A stretch of 40,197 bases of DNA from a virus. The stretch covers positions 1 through 40,197 of the IMG/VR virus record IMGVR_UViG_3300033571_012915, one strand, 5' to 3'. Under the pieces are notes generated by a model. That model was not told where the DNA came from. It ran no database searches and saw only the letters and a list, made by a program, of their open reading frames with translations. The translations under genes were made by a program, and so were the position numbers. Below are positions 22,795 through 29,718 of this stretch, piece by piece. The first letter of the stretch is position 1, and each line of letters starts with the position of its first letter.

Positions 22795-23125
22795 CCTCGT
22801 TCACCACCGTCCTGACTTTCAATTCTCCTTCAAGGATGAGGGTCTGAGTTGCTCCAGAAGATTCCCAAAGCTCTACAGTGAACGGAATCAATTTGGAGGT
22901 AAACGCTCTAGTCTCGGCAACCGTGAACTCAAGCAAAGCAATTCCGGAGGCGGCGTTGGTGATTGTGAACCCTGAGTTGCTTACGCCAGTCTTCTTGATC
23001 AACCGAGGAGTTGTACCTGCGACGAACACCAGCTGCTTTCCCGTTAGGTTAACTGCTGAACCACTTTGGGAAACAGTCATCGTTACCGGAAGCGTTGTGC
23101 CTTTGATTACTTCAATCTGTGTCAT
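22787..23125 (-). CDS. BppU-like/Ig-like tail protein (112 aa)
   Basis: A 112-residue protein beginning IEVIKGTTLPVTMTVSQSGS, then VNLTGKQLVFVAG and a closing strand TQTLILEGELKVRTVV. This is the beta-sandwich pattern of the N-terminal domain of baseplate upper proteins (I-x-x-G-x-T-x-P-l-T). It heads the fibre group that sits between the chaperones and the tape measure, and may attach those fibres to the tail. Confidence 0.6.
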   Translation of the reverse strand: MTQIEVIKGTTLPVTMTVSQSGSAVNLTGKQLVFVAGTTPRLIKKTGVSNSGFTITNAASGIALLEFTVAETRAFTSKLIPFTVELWESSGATQTLILEGELKVRTVVNEDE

Positions 23126-23131
23126 TTCGGT

Positions 23132-23137
23132 TAGAAT
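23132..23137 (+). promoter_or_regulatory. Putative -10 box (TAGAAT) of the plus-strand gene at 23144
   Basis: TAGAAT ends 6 nt before the ATG, exactly the arrangement at the leftward regulator gene. There is no clear -35. A GAGG within the 6-nt spacer could also serve as a ribosome-binding site. It gives the lone plus-strand gene its own transcription inside the late operon. Confidence 0.5.
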
Positions 23138-23143
23138 GAGGCG

Positions 23144-23512
23144 ATGAAACCTCTTGTTATTGGGCTTGGAATTGTTGCGCTTGCACTAGGTGCTGTGTTC
23201 GTCAAGCAAGCCATGACGCCAGCGATGACATTTGAGTGGACCGTCAACGAAAACAACGTGAGCGTAGGAACGATCACCAACACAACATCACAGACTTTTG
23301 AACGTGTCTCGCTCTGGGTCCCGGTATCAGTCACCAAAGGAAACTTCTCTGTTCAAACAACTCAGGACGGCAAATGCTTTGGGATGAGAGACCTTGACCT
23401 CAAACCTGGTCAATCGTTCCCGGCTCAATTCTTTGCACAAGGATTAACCGCAAATACCGTCCCTGAAATTCAATCCCCTTCGGGAAGCGTGCGTGTCGTG
23501 CTTGCTCGTTGA
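23144..23512 (+). CDS. Moron-like membrane-anchored or secreted protein
   Basis: The only credible plus-strand gene in the structural region. The 122-residue product starts MKPLVIGLGIVALALGAVFV, a signal anchor or signal peptide, followed by a beta-rich extracytoplasmic domain (TFEWTVNENNVSVGTITNTT and FERVSLWVPVSVTKGNFSV) similar in style to small Ig-like envelope domains. It carries its own promoter-like box. Such isolated, oppositely oriented genes are commonly lysogenic-conversion genes expressed from the prophage. Its last 43 bp overlap the end of the antisense GT chaperone frame. Confidence 0.75.
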   Translation: MKPLVIGLGIVALALGAVFVKQAMTPAMTFEWTVNENNVSVGTITNTTSQTFERVSLWVPVSVTKGNFSVQTTQDGKCFGMRDLDLKPGQSFPAQFFAQGLTANTVPEIQSPSGSVRVVLAR

Positions 23513-24071
23513 GCCGATCTCATTTGCTCGAGAATCTCTCTTGATGTCATGTCGATGATGTCAGCGGCCCACCTGTGATCAGGCTTCGGAATCTCTTCCC
23601 CGCCTAGCTTCTCGTAGATGCCGTGAAGCAGTTCAAGAACCTGAGCGTCGTAGCTTAGGCTTCTTCTGGTGAGTCTGAAGACTGCTTCGGCTGCACAGCT
23701 TTTGGGTCGGCTGAAACCGCCTTGTTGAGCTCGTTGGCGGCGACGACAAGCAGGTTGTACTCGTCTTCCCTCACAACCGATGCCCGAAGTAGCTCCTCAA
23801 AGCTGTACGGCTCATCCTGCCTCTGCATGATGCAAAGACCAGCCAGAGAGTAGGCGTAGGTTTCGGTGACTAAGATGTACCGCTCATCAACCATGAACGG
23901 GAATTCGCCGGCGGGTCCCCACTGCTGAAACTTCTCTTTTCCGAGAGCTTCGTAACGCATCGTGGATGCCGTGTCCATCTTCTCAAGGATGACCTTCCCG
24001 AATGTGGGAAGGTCGAGTTTCTTGCGAGGGAGAACCGGCGCCGGGATGTCGAAGAAGTTTGCCCGTGACAT
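23470..24071 (-). CDS. Tail assembly chaperone GT fusion made by -1 frameshift
   Basis: Reading the G gene up to the slippery heptamer (23700..23706) and slipping back one base gives 76 more codons without a stop, ending at TGA 23470..23472, for a 200-residue product. The extension is protein-like: SYDAQVLELLHGIYEKLGGE then DHRWAADIIDMTSREILEQM, unlike random shadow. This fills an otherwise empty gap after the G stop. In lambda and most long-tailed phages such G/GT pairs bind the tape measure during tail assembly. Confidence 0.85.
23655..24071 (-). CDS. Tail assembly chaperone, G-type
   Basis: A 138-residue protein just after the major tail protein, the standard place of the lambda G-like chaperone. 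It is helical and acidic (KVILEKMDTASTMRYEALGK, FEELLRASVVREDEYNLLVV) with a flexible Ser/Gln/Pro end. The zero-frame product is the abundant form. A slippery sequence 15 codons before its stop gives the GT form. The start overlaps the tail tube stop by one base. Confidence 0.85.
   Translation of the reverse strand: MSRANFFDIPAPVLPRKKLDLPTFGKVILEKMDTASTMRYEALGKEKFQQWGPAGEFPFMVDERYILVTETYAYSLAGLCIMQRQDEPYSFEELLRASVVREDEYNLLVVAANELNKAVSADPKAVQPKQSSDSPEEA
23700..23706 (-). promoter_or_regulatory. Programmed -1 frameshift site C CCA AAA
   Basis: On the minus strand the heptamer is read GAC|CCA|AAA in the G frame, so it has the X XXY YYZ form, and both tRNAs can re-pair with CCC AAA after slipping. 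Downstream the -1 frame is open for 76 codons. No strong pseudoknot is obvious by eye. Confidence 0.85.
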
Positions 24072-24598
24072 TAGCTGAACGCCGGGTTAGCGACGTATGC
24101 TCCTGCGTTCATAAACGCGAAGGTCTCAAGGTTCATCTTCCAAGTCGACTTGCCCTTGACGTATGTCTCGGTGTGGCCGTTGTACTGCGCGTAGATGGTC
24201 TCGGTCTGAACCGTGGTTCCCGCGTTGTCTTTGATGGTGACGACCAGCTGGTAGTAGTAGCCAGCCAAAGCCAGGGCAGGGATCACATTGCGGTGGATTC
24301 CGGTGTTTGTGTCGGTGGTTCCAGCAGAGGTTGATGCCAAAGCCTGAGCAATCTCGGTGATCGTGAAGTTTGTACCCTGCTCAACGATGACCCGGTTCCG
24401 GTAGGGTGAGTCGCTTGGCGAGATCGAAACCTTGTCAACTTCGTTCGAAGCCGAAAGCGGATCCACGTCAAGGATTCCGAAGAACGTGAATCCAGATGCT
24501 GCAACGGTCATTACTCCGGTTGCTCCTGCGATCGTTACCACCTTTGCGCTGATAGCGACATTCTTTCCAAGTAGCCACTGTGGGACTGCGTTTGCCAT
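24071..24598 (-). CDS. Major tail tube protein
   Basis: A 175-residue beta-rich protein between the neck genes and the chaperones. The pattern (KVVTIAGATGVMTVAASGF, VIVEQGTNFTITEIAQAL, YYQLVVTIKDNAGTTVQTET) is that of tail tube subunits, which stack as hexamers. Start directly follows the stop of the 34-codon gene (TAAATG). Place in the gene order is the main evidence. Confidence 0.82.
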   Translation of the reverse strand: MANAVPQWLLGKNVAISAKVVTIAGATGVMTVAASGFTFFGILDVDPLSASNEVDKVSISPSDSPYRNRVIVEQGTNFTITEIAQALASTSAGTTDTNTGIHRNVIPALALAGYYYQLVVTIKDNAGTTVQTETIYAQYNGHTETYVKGKSTWKMNLETFAFMNAGAYVANPAFS

Positions 24599-24703
24599 TT
24601 ATTTGTTACCTTCTTTTGGGTCGTTGACAACTACGGGGGAGTCGTCAGGAACTTCGATTTCTTGCGTCACTCCGCCGAGTCCTTTGATTGTTTTCGTGCT
24701 CAT
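24599..24703 (-). CDS. 34-aa gene before the tail tube gene
   Basis: A 34-codon frame that exactly fills the gap between the gp10-like gene and the tail tube gene: its ATG overlaps the upstream TGA (ATGA) and its TAA touches the next ATG. The peptide starts MSTKTIKGLGGVTQEIEV and ends DDSPVVVNDPKEGNK, hydrophilic and unordered at the end. It contains an AAGAAGGT ribosome-binding site for the tail tube. It may be a small structural or coupling protein. Confidence 0.68.
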   Translation of the reverse strand: MSTKTIKGLGGVTQEIEVPDDSPVVVNDPKEGNK

Positions 24704-25212
24704 AGCTTGTCAATTTCCTGAAGAGCTGTCTGCAAGTTGATGTCTCGCCAAGGTGCCACCACATGGGCGACCCGCTGAACGATTGGGCGGCTGATCTGCA
24801 ACGTGTTCGGAGTGTTCTCAATGAATTCCGCGTGCTCCGTCTCGTTGATCAAAGCGTTGACCATTTCGCCGTTCTGGAAGTGTCCGATCTGTTCGCGCCA
24901 GCCAGAAGCGAACTCGCCAGTCTGAATGTTGATGACGCCAGGATCACCCTCGTTCGGGATTGGTCCTCTCGGCCCTAACGCTCCGTTTGCCCCTTGCCCG
25001 TAAGGGTGACCAAGACCTCCGGCGGCGACCGCTGTGCCGAGCATCTTCTCGGTTGCCGTCCCACTGCTGTATTCATGAGCGACGTCCCCCATAATCCGGA
25101 GCGTCTGGTGCTCAGCAACCTCGACGTGGTGAAGAATCATAATCGCCGCATCATCGAACGCAGTCCTGGGCGTGAACCCAGTCTGGTTCCCTAGGGTAAT
25201 CGTGATTGGCAT
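24700..25212 (-). CDS. Head-tail (neck) protein, HK97-gp10-like
   Basis: A 170-residue protein between the head-closure genes and the tail tube. An N-terminal helical region precedes a loop-rich, glycine/proline segment (HPYGQGANGALGPRGP) and a C-terminal part with NALINETEHAEFIENTPNTL. The YA/HAEFIE-type strand and position fit gp10-family neck proteins. ATG 25212 overlaps the previous stop (TGATG). The assignment is by place and weak pattern. Confidence 0.6.
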   Translation of the reverse strand: MPITITLGNQTGFTPRTAFDDAAIMILHHVEVAEHQTLRIMGDVAHEYSSGTATEKMLGTAVAAGGLGHPYGQGANGALGPRGPIPNEGDPGVINIQTGEFASGWREQIGHFQNGEMVNALINETEHAEFIENTPNTLQISRPIVQRVAHVVAPWRDINLQTALQEIDKL

Positions 25213-25697
25213 CAGAGTGCTGCTACATAGAGCTTGGGGAACGTGATCAAACCACCGCAAACCGTCACACCTGACTGAGTGCGAAGCGTTTGCATCACAG
25301 GGTTGAGATCAGAGCTATCGATCACAGCGTCAGCCATCATGCAGAACGTCTCGTTCGACCGTGTCCTCACGGCTTCGTCGAGGGCTTGTAGTTTTGCGTT
25401 GATCGTGGTCTGTGTCGCTTCGTTTGCTTCCGAGTCGATGTAGAAGACCGTGACCGGACCGTTCTTGTCGTTCCTGTCCGACGTGAGGTTGATCGGCGTG
25501 AAGTTTCCAAACGCCAGGAAGCAATATGGAAGCCCAGGATTGTCGTCCGTCATTCGGACCGTGATGTTGGTCTTGAGCGACTGGATCGCAGTGAAGAAGT
25601 TGGAGACTGAGCCAGAACCCGGCATGATAATCTCAGGCCACACAGTGGAAATGATGTCCTGCCACTCGGCTTGAAAGGCTGGTAGGTAGTCTGCCAT
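25212..25697 (-). CDS. Putative tail terminator / tail completion protein
   Basis: A 161-residue alpha/beta protein. NITVRMTDDNPGLPYCFLAF, then KNGPVTVFYIDSEANEATQT and a C-terminal strand pattern (SGVTVCGGLITFPKLYV) suggest the small mixed fold of tail terminators. It is coded upstream of the gp10-like gene, next to the neck genes. The role is inferred from order. Confidence 0.58.
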   Translation of the reverse strand: MADYLPAFQAEWQDIISTVWPEIIMPGSGSVSNFFTAIQSLKTNITVRMTDDNPGLPYCFLAFGNFTPINLTSDRNDKNGPVTVFYIDSEANEATQTTINAKLQALDEAVRTRSNETFCMMADAVIDSSDLNPVMQTLRTQSGVTVCGGLITFPKLYVAAL

Positions 25698-25999
25698 TAG
25701 ATGTCTCGCTTTTTGGGAAGTGGTTCGCTTTCCGGGTTCATGTAGTCAATCCAATTCGACTTACTGCCGTTGAAATCAACAATCCGCCTTGATCGCCAAA
25801 GCTTGAAAGCTATCATTCGATCCGCTACAAACTTGACCAACTCTTGCTCGTCTGTGAAAATTTGCTCGGTGTAATGGGTCTCAATAAGGCCGTCTTCATC
25901 CTTTAACCCACCTTCGGGATAAACGAGAATCCATCCGCCGTTGGCTTCCCTAATGAAAAAGTCGCAGTCCACTCCGACTGGGGTTATAACCGCGCTCAT
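25697..25999 (-). CDS. Neck-region protein of unknown function (100 aa)
   Basis: A 100-residue protein with alternating strands (CDFFIREANGGWILVYPEGG) and a basic helix (LVKFVADRMIAFKLWRSRRI). No family recognised. It lies between head-closure and tail-terminator candidates, overlapping each by a base, so it is probably a connector accessory protein. Confidence 0.62.
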   Translation of the reverse strand: MSAVITPVGVDCDFFIREANGGWILVYPEGGLKDEDGLIETHYTEQIFTDEQELVKFVADRMIAFKLWRSRRIVDFNGSKSNWIDYMNPESEPLPKKRDI

Positions 26000-26397
26000 T
26001 AACTCACCTTGGGTTCCGGTGTCGGAGTCGTGTAGAAGGTCTGGTAACCAGAGAGAGGTCTCTTGTCGGGGTCACCCATCACCATTTGCCACAGGACTCT
26101 GCCGTCCCTGGTCGTGATCTTCACAACGTCTTCGGCGCGAATGTCGAGACTGATGTCGCAGTCGATGACGTCGGACGTCATGATGTTCTGCTTCTTGAGG
26201 ATCGCCGGGAGAGCTCTTCCGAATCGCTCGTCAAAGTTGTGGGTGCCGTGGTGGTTGACCGCATACCCCGAGTGGATCAGCTTAAATCCGTTGACGAAAT
26301 CACCCGCGGAGTTTCGGTCCGTGGAGAGGTTTCCCAGTCGATAAACGTCGCAAGTGTCCAGATCGAGAATAGCGACGGGTCTGGTGATGCTTGGCAT
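25999..26397 (-). CDS. Putative head-closure (stopper) protein
   Basis: A 132-residue beta-rich protein following the connector gene. Strand pattern IRAEDVVKITTRDGRVLWQM followed by a basic GDPDKRPLSGYQ loop resembles head-closure proteins (SPP1 gp16 / HK97 gp7-type), which bind below the adaptor ring. ATG 26397 overlaps the upstream stop. Evidence is order and size. Confidence 0.58.
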   Translation of the reverse strand: MPSITRPVAILDLDTCDVYRLGNLSTDRNSAGDFVNGFKLIHSGYAVNHHGTHNFDERFGRALPAILKKQNIMTSDVIDCDISLDIRAEDVVKITTRDGRVLWQMVMGDPDKRPLSGYQTFYTTPTPEPKVS

Positions 26398-27074
26398 TAG
26401 ACAAGCACCGGCCTTGTTCGTTGAAGGAACGTGCGAAGCGGTCGCCGATAAAGTGCTTTGGCTGCATCGAACTCCGATTTCCACCCGGCAAGCGTTCCGA
26501 TTTGCTCAGATGACCAGGTGAAGTCTTGGTCGAGGTCTTTAAGACCCGTGAGCATTCCGTTTCCAGACATTCTCGCCGCGTCTGCAAGGTTTGCCGCCGC
26601 CTTGGACGCCACTGCCGACCAGATCGCCGCAGGGACTTCTTCAAAGCCAAACTGGGCGGTTACCTTGATGTTCGACCGACCTTGTGGGAACTTGGTCCAC
26701 CAGCCGACACTCATGTTCGAAGGTCCGCGAAGGATTTGGACGTGCGTCTTTGGGAATGGTGGGTGCTCGACCTCTGCCCAGTTCGTAATCGTGATGGTCG
26801 AAACGCCTGGGAGCTGAAGGAATTCGATGGACTCAATGGAGACGTATTCGTCAATGACGATCTCTCCGGTCCCGGAGCCGTTGTAGTAGCGAATCTCTCC
26901 GGTCGCGCCAGGAGCGAACTTTCGCCCGGTTGCATGCTCAAGTTCAGCAATAGCAGCATCGATCTTGAGTTGCTTAATGTCGGCAGTCACACCAGCACCA
27001 AGAGTGATGTTTGCGGACGCCAGGAGATCGGTCACGTCGGAAACGGTTGGATATGCGGTGTAGTCGATTGCCAT
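26397..27074 (-). CDS. Head-tail connector (gp6/gp15-like adaptor)
   Basis: A 225-residue protein. The N-terminal half (VSDVTDLLASANITLGAGVT, IDAAIAELEHATGRKFAP) shows the helical hallmark of adaptor proteins, followed by a strand region ending in a typical WWTKFPQGRSNIKVTAQFGF and helices with AAIWSAVASKAAANLADAAR. It follows the capsid and coat accessory genes, as adaptors do. ATG 27074 is preferred over 27098, since the upstream eight residues come from a hairpin region. Confidence 0.8.
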   Translation of the reverse strand: MAIDYTAYPTVSDVTDLLASANITLGAGVTADIKQLKIDAAIAELEHATGRKFAPGATGEIRYYNGSGTGEIVIDEYVSIESIEFLQLPGVSTITITNWAEVEHPPFPKTHVQILRGPSNMSVGWWTKFPQGRSNIKVTAQFGFEEVPAAIWSAVASKAAANLADAARMSGNGMLTGLKDLDQDFTWSSEQIGTLAGWKSEFDAAKALYRRPLRTFLQRTRPVLV

Positions 27075-27084
27075 GAAATCTGTT

Positions 27085-27111
27085 CCCCGGCATTGCACCG
27101 GGGGAGTTTTT
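27085..27111 (+). terminator. Hairpin with T tract on the plus strand, 3' of the capsid genes
   Basis: CCCCGG (27085..27090) and CCGGGG (27098..27103) form a strong stem around a 7-nt loop. TTTTT follows at 27107 on the plus strand, so it is an intrinsic terminator in that direction, where it could stop antisense transcripts. On the minus strand it lacks a T tract and may protect the 3' end of the capsid message or reduce read-through. Confidence 0.55.
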
Positions 27112-27122
27112 GTTGTGCGTCC

Positions 27123-27524
27123 TTACGGAGCGGCGGCTGTGATGTCCGCGAAGTAGGTGATCGTTGGCGACGTGCCAGCGCCTGCAATGGTCACCGAAAG
27201 GCGAACCTGTGCGTTTGCTGGGGTCGCGAGCACCTTTGCGCCGACTGGGAACTCGATCGGAAGATAGGCTTCCGCGGCCTGTGCGGTGGCGCTGAGCGTG
27301 ATCGTTGAAGCAACGAATCCGGTGGTCCAAGTTGAACCACCATCGACGGTGTACTCCAGCGAGAAGATCGCCGTGTTCGATCCCGAAGCGTTTGCCGCAG
27401 CCGAGTAGATAACTCGGGCGAACATTTCTCGGTTCGATCCGTAGGGGAGTGATTTGCCGGTACCGTTGAAGGTAGCGGTCTTGGTGACTGATGCCTGTAG
27501 GGCAAGTAGTGCGTCTGCTGCCAT
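27123..27524 (-). CDS. Capsid-associated beta-sandwich protein, putative decoration/head protein
   Basis: A 133-residue protein 12 nt below the major capsid gene. It is beta-rich and contains an Asp-box-like turn (TVDGGSTWTTGF) within a strand pattern like small Ig-like domains, then VGAKVLATPANAQVRLSVTI. The position suggests a head decoration protein or cement. An AAGGAAA site precedes the ATG. Confidence 0.55.
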   Translation of the reverse strand: MAADALLALQASVTKTATFNGTGKSLPYGSNREMFARVIYSAAANASGSNTAIFSLEYTVDGGSTWTTGFVASTITLSATAQAAEAYLPIEFPVGAKVLATPANAQVRLSVTIAGAGTSPTITYFADITAAAP

Positions 27525-27536
27525 TGTCTTGTTTCC

Positions 27537-28547
27537 TTACGACACCTTGATATCGTAGAGTCGGGAGATCGCACGGGTGTGCGTCTGGTAGAGACCGATC
27601 GGCCACTCCAAGAAGGTGCGGAAGATCGTTGGCTCATCAGGGCGCATCCCAAGCTGTTGAACAGCCAGAGGCGACATCTGCCAGCCATTGAACGTGTCCT
27701 CTCCGTAGCGGACGCCGTAGATCGAGCTGTAGTTGCTCGAGCCGTTGGCACCTGCGGCGGTTTCGGTGTTCGTGATGATCTCGGTGCTTTGGTCTGCCTT
27801 AACACCAACCGAGCGGATGACCGCGTTTCGGAAGGTGGTGACCTTTCGACCAAATGCGTCCTGGGTCATGTCGAAACCACCACCAGCCCCAAGGAGCCGG
27901 ATTGCCGAGTTGATTCGGCGTCGGACGTTTCGGTTCATGTACAGAACAACACCGTCACCCTCTGGGGCGCCCATTTCGTCAAGCATCTGCTCAAGGAAGC
28001 GGATCAGAGTGTTTGCAGTTCCGGAAGTGATACCGGAGTTGGACAAGTCCACACCACCAGCATCGATCTTACAAGCCGAGTTGGTTCCCCAAACGGATGG
28101 ATTGTCAAGTCGGTCGCGAAGTCCAACGAACGAGTCAGCGTTTCCGGTGACGTGGTTGTTGTTGATGAACTTGTCGTTGATGTCGTACGACCAGGCGGTG
28201 AGAACCATCTTGACCTGCTGGTCAGCTGGGTTCCCAACGGCGTTCTGATCCATCATCAGAACTCGGTCAACATCAATGGCGTTTGAGCCGATGTAAACCT
28301 GTTCCGAGAATGGAGCAGCGGTTCCGCTTGCGACGGTGGTCGAGCCGTTGATCTTGCGCCATCCCATGTTGGGAAGGCCGCCGATCACGCGGGAGCCGTT
28401 GACTTTCATCGTCGGTTTGGTGACAAATGCGATGTCGTTGAGAACAGAGTCCACCTGAAGCAAGGAATAAGCAATTCCCTGAATCAAAGGCTCGTTCGAC
28501 TGCATCGCCCACTGTTGGAGTGTTAGCGAGTTTGAATCTACTGCCAT
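27537..28547 (-). CDS. Major capsid protein
   Basis: A 336-residue protein directly after the scaffold. Segments such as NDIAFVTKPTMKVNGSRVIG, KINGSTTVASGTAAPFSEQV, YDINDKFINNNHVTGNADSF and FLEQMLDEMGAPEGDGVVLY, followed by MNRNVRRRINSAIRLLG, and an ending FRTFLEWPIGLYQTHTRAIS fit an HK97-fold coat of the type found in temperate phages with separate scaffolds. No cleavage motif is evident near the N-terminus. Order (portal, Mu-F-like, scaffold, capsid) supports the call strongly. Confidence 0.88.
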   Translation of the reverse strand: MAVDSNSLTLQQWAMQSNEPLIQGIAYSLLQVDSVLNDIAFVTKPTMKVNGSRVIGGLPNMGWRKINGSTTVASGTAAPFSEQVYIGSNAIDVDRVLMMDQNAVGNPADQQVKMVLTAWSYDINDKFINNNHVTGNADSFVGLRDRLDNPSVWGTNSACKIDAGGVDLSNSGITSGTANTLIRFLEQMLDEMGAPEGDGVVLYMNRNVRRRINSAIRLLGAGGGFDMTQDAFGRKVTTFRNAVIRSVGVKADQSTEIITNTETAAGANGSSNYSSIYGVRYGEDTFNGWQMSPLAVQQLGMRPDEPTIFRTFLEWPIGLYQTHTRAISRLYDIKVS

Positions 28548-28642
28548 GAGCTTTCTTTTCGTATAGGGTCATCACTGACTTATGGCGTCAGGCACCAACG
28601 ACGAGTACACGTTCTTGAGCGCGAACGGCGCGGCTGGTCATG

Positions 28643-28659
28643 GGGAGCGTTATGCTCCC
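28643..28659 (-). other. RNA hairpin between scaffold and capsid genes
   Basis: GGGAGC (28643..28648) and GCTCCC (28654..28659) form a 6-bp stem around 5 nt, overlapping the scaffold stop codon. There is no T tract, so it is not a terminator. It lies about 95 nt upstream of the capsid start and might be a processing or stability element. The 102-bp gap holds no credible gene. Confidence 0.4.
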
Positions 28660-29264
28660 GGAGTGAGAGGTGATCGGACAGCGGCAAGCCGTTGAGGGTC
28701 ATTAGCGACCTTCACTGCTTCTGCACCGATGCTGATTCGTCCCCAGTCCTTTGGCTCAAGAGCTTGAGGAGGGGCGGTCTGCACAGGAACACTGCCTGGT
28801 AAACCTGGGTTGGTTGGAGATCCGCCGACAATCGAAACGGGTGCCACTTGTGGAACGAGAACCGTTCGAAGCTCGATGAGAGCGTCGTACTTCTCCGAGT
28901 TGGTCGAGTAAGCCCGGGTAAGGTTGCGTGCCTTCTCCTGCATCTCAGGAGCCAGTGTTGCAACTTCTCGCTCAAAGAGATCAGCGAACTTCTGCTCGGA
29001 TTGGGTCGCCTGAAGCTTGTACTGCTCGGCAGCCGAAAGATTCTTCTTGGCGTCCTCAAGTTCGACCTTGAGTCGGTCGTTCTCGGCAAGCTTTGCGCGC
29101 TCCGCTTCGGTCAGAAGGGCTTCGGCGGCTTCGGCTTTCTTGCGAAGCTCCTCGCGCTCTGCCTCAACGGCTCGTTTCTCGTCGAGGATGCGCTTGTTCT
29201 GCTCTCTGAGCTGTCGCACGCCTTCTGGCTCGACTGGTTCTGGGATTGGAGGTACTGCGCTCAT
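28650..29264 (-). CDS. Scaffolding protein
   Basis: A 204-residue protein, nearly all charged coiled coil from residues 15 to 110 (RQLREQNKRILDEKRAVEAE, REELRKKAEAAEALLTEAER), with a Pro/Gly-rich C-terminus. This is the classic composition of capsid scaffolds and it lies just before the capsid gene. ATG 29264 is chosen because it overlaps the upstream stop as ATGA. Upstream extension is a shadow. Confidence 0.9.
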   Translation of the reverse strand: MSAVPPIPEPVEPEGVRQLREQNKRILDEKRAVEAEREELRKKAEAAEALLTEAERAKLAENDRLKVELEDAKKNLSAAEQYKLQATQSEQKFADLFEREVATLAPEMQEKARNLTRAYSTNSEKYDALIELRTVLVPQVAPVSIVGGSPTNPGLPGSVPVQTAPPQALEPKDWGRISIGAEAVKVANDPQRLAAVRSPLTPGA

Positions 29265-29638
29265 TGAGCGACCCTCTGGTAGACATTGCAACCGGTCGAG
29301 GCGTCCCACGCGATCCACTTGACGTTCACGCCAGCGATCTGACTGGACATCTTGCTTTGATCAAGGAAGGGCTTGCAGGCATCCATTTCGCCAGTGATCG
29401 GGTTCTCGATCTGAGTTGACCAAGGTGGTCCTTCGAACGGATGACCAAGCCAGACAAATGCGTCGTCTGGTCCTTCCCAATAGCCTTCCTCCACGACTCG
29501 TTGATAGCCTTCCTTGTCTGGTTCGGACATGACGGGCGGAATGAAGTGAGCGACGTAGCCTTGCGCCTGGTCGGTCTTCCAGTCTCTGGTTGACGCCACC
29601 AGCGGTTCTGGTACGGGTTTGGTTTTAGCTGTTGCCAT
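29261..29638 (-). CDS. Head-module protein of unknown function (125 aa)
   Basis: A 125-residue protein with a proline-rich N-terminus and several aromatic clusters (GYWEGPDDAFVWLGHPFEGP). It overlaps the scaffold start as ATGA. The family is not recognised. Its place suggests an accessory role in head assembly. Upstream, 80 bp contain nothing convincing. Confidence 0.65.
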   Translation of the reverse strand: MATAKTKPVPEPLVASTRDWKTDQAQGYVAHFIPPVMSEPDKEGYQRVVEEGYWEGPDDAFVWLGHPFEGPPWSTQIENPITGEMDACKPFLDQSKMSSQIAGVNVKWIAWDASTGCNVYQRVAQ

Positions 29639-29718
29639 GGTGTTCCACGCTTATTAGGCCAAGCGGCGGCCCCTGAGCGCATAGCGCCCAAATCGTTGTG
29701 TTTGGTGTGGCGGTTAGC

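Noticed and set aside
26526-27308. 260-codon plus-strand frame opposite the connector gene
   Set aside because: Composition is that of an antisense shadow, it crosses two real genes and the hairpin, and no motif is seen.
27579-28286. 235-codon plus-strand frame opposite the capsid gene
   Set aside because: Antisense of a strongly supported capsid gene; no start signal or known pattern.
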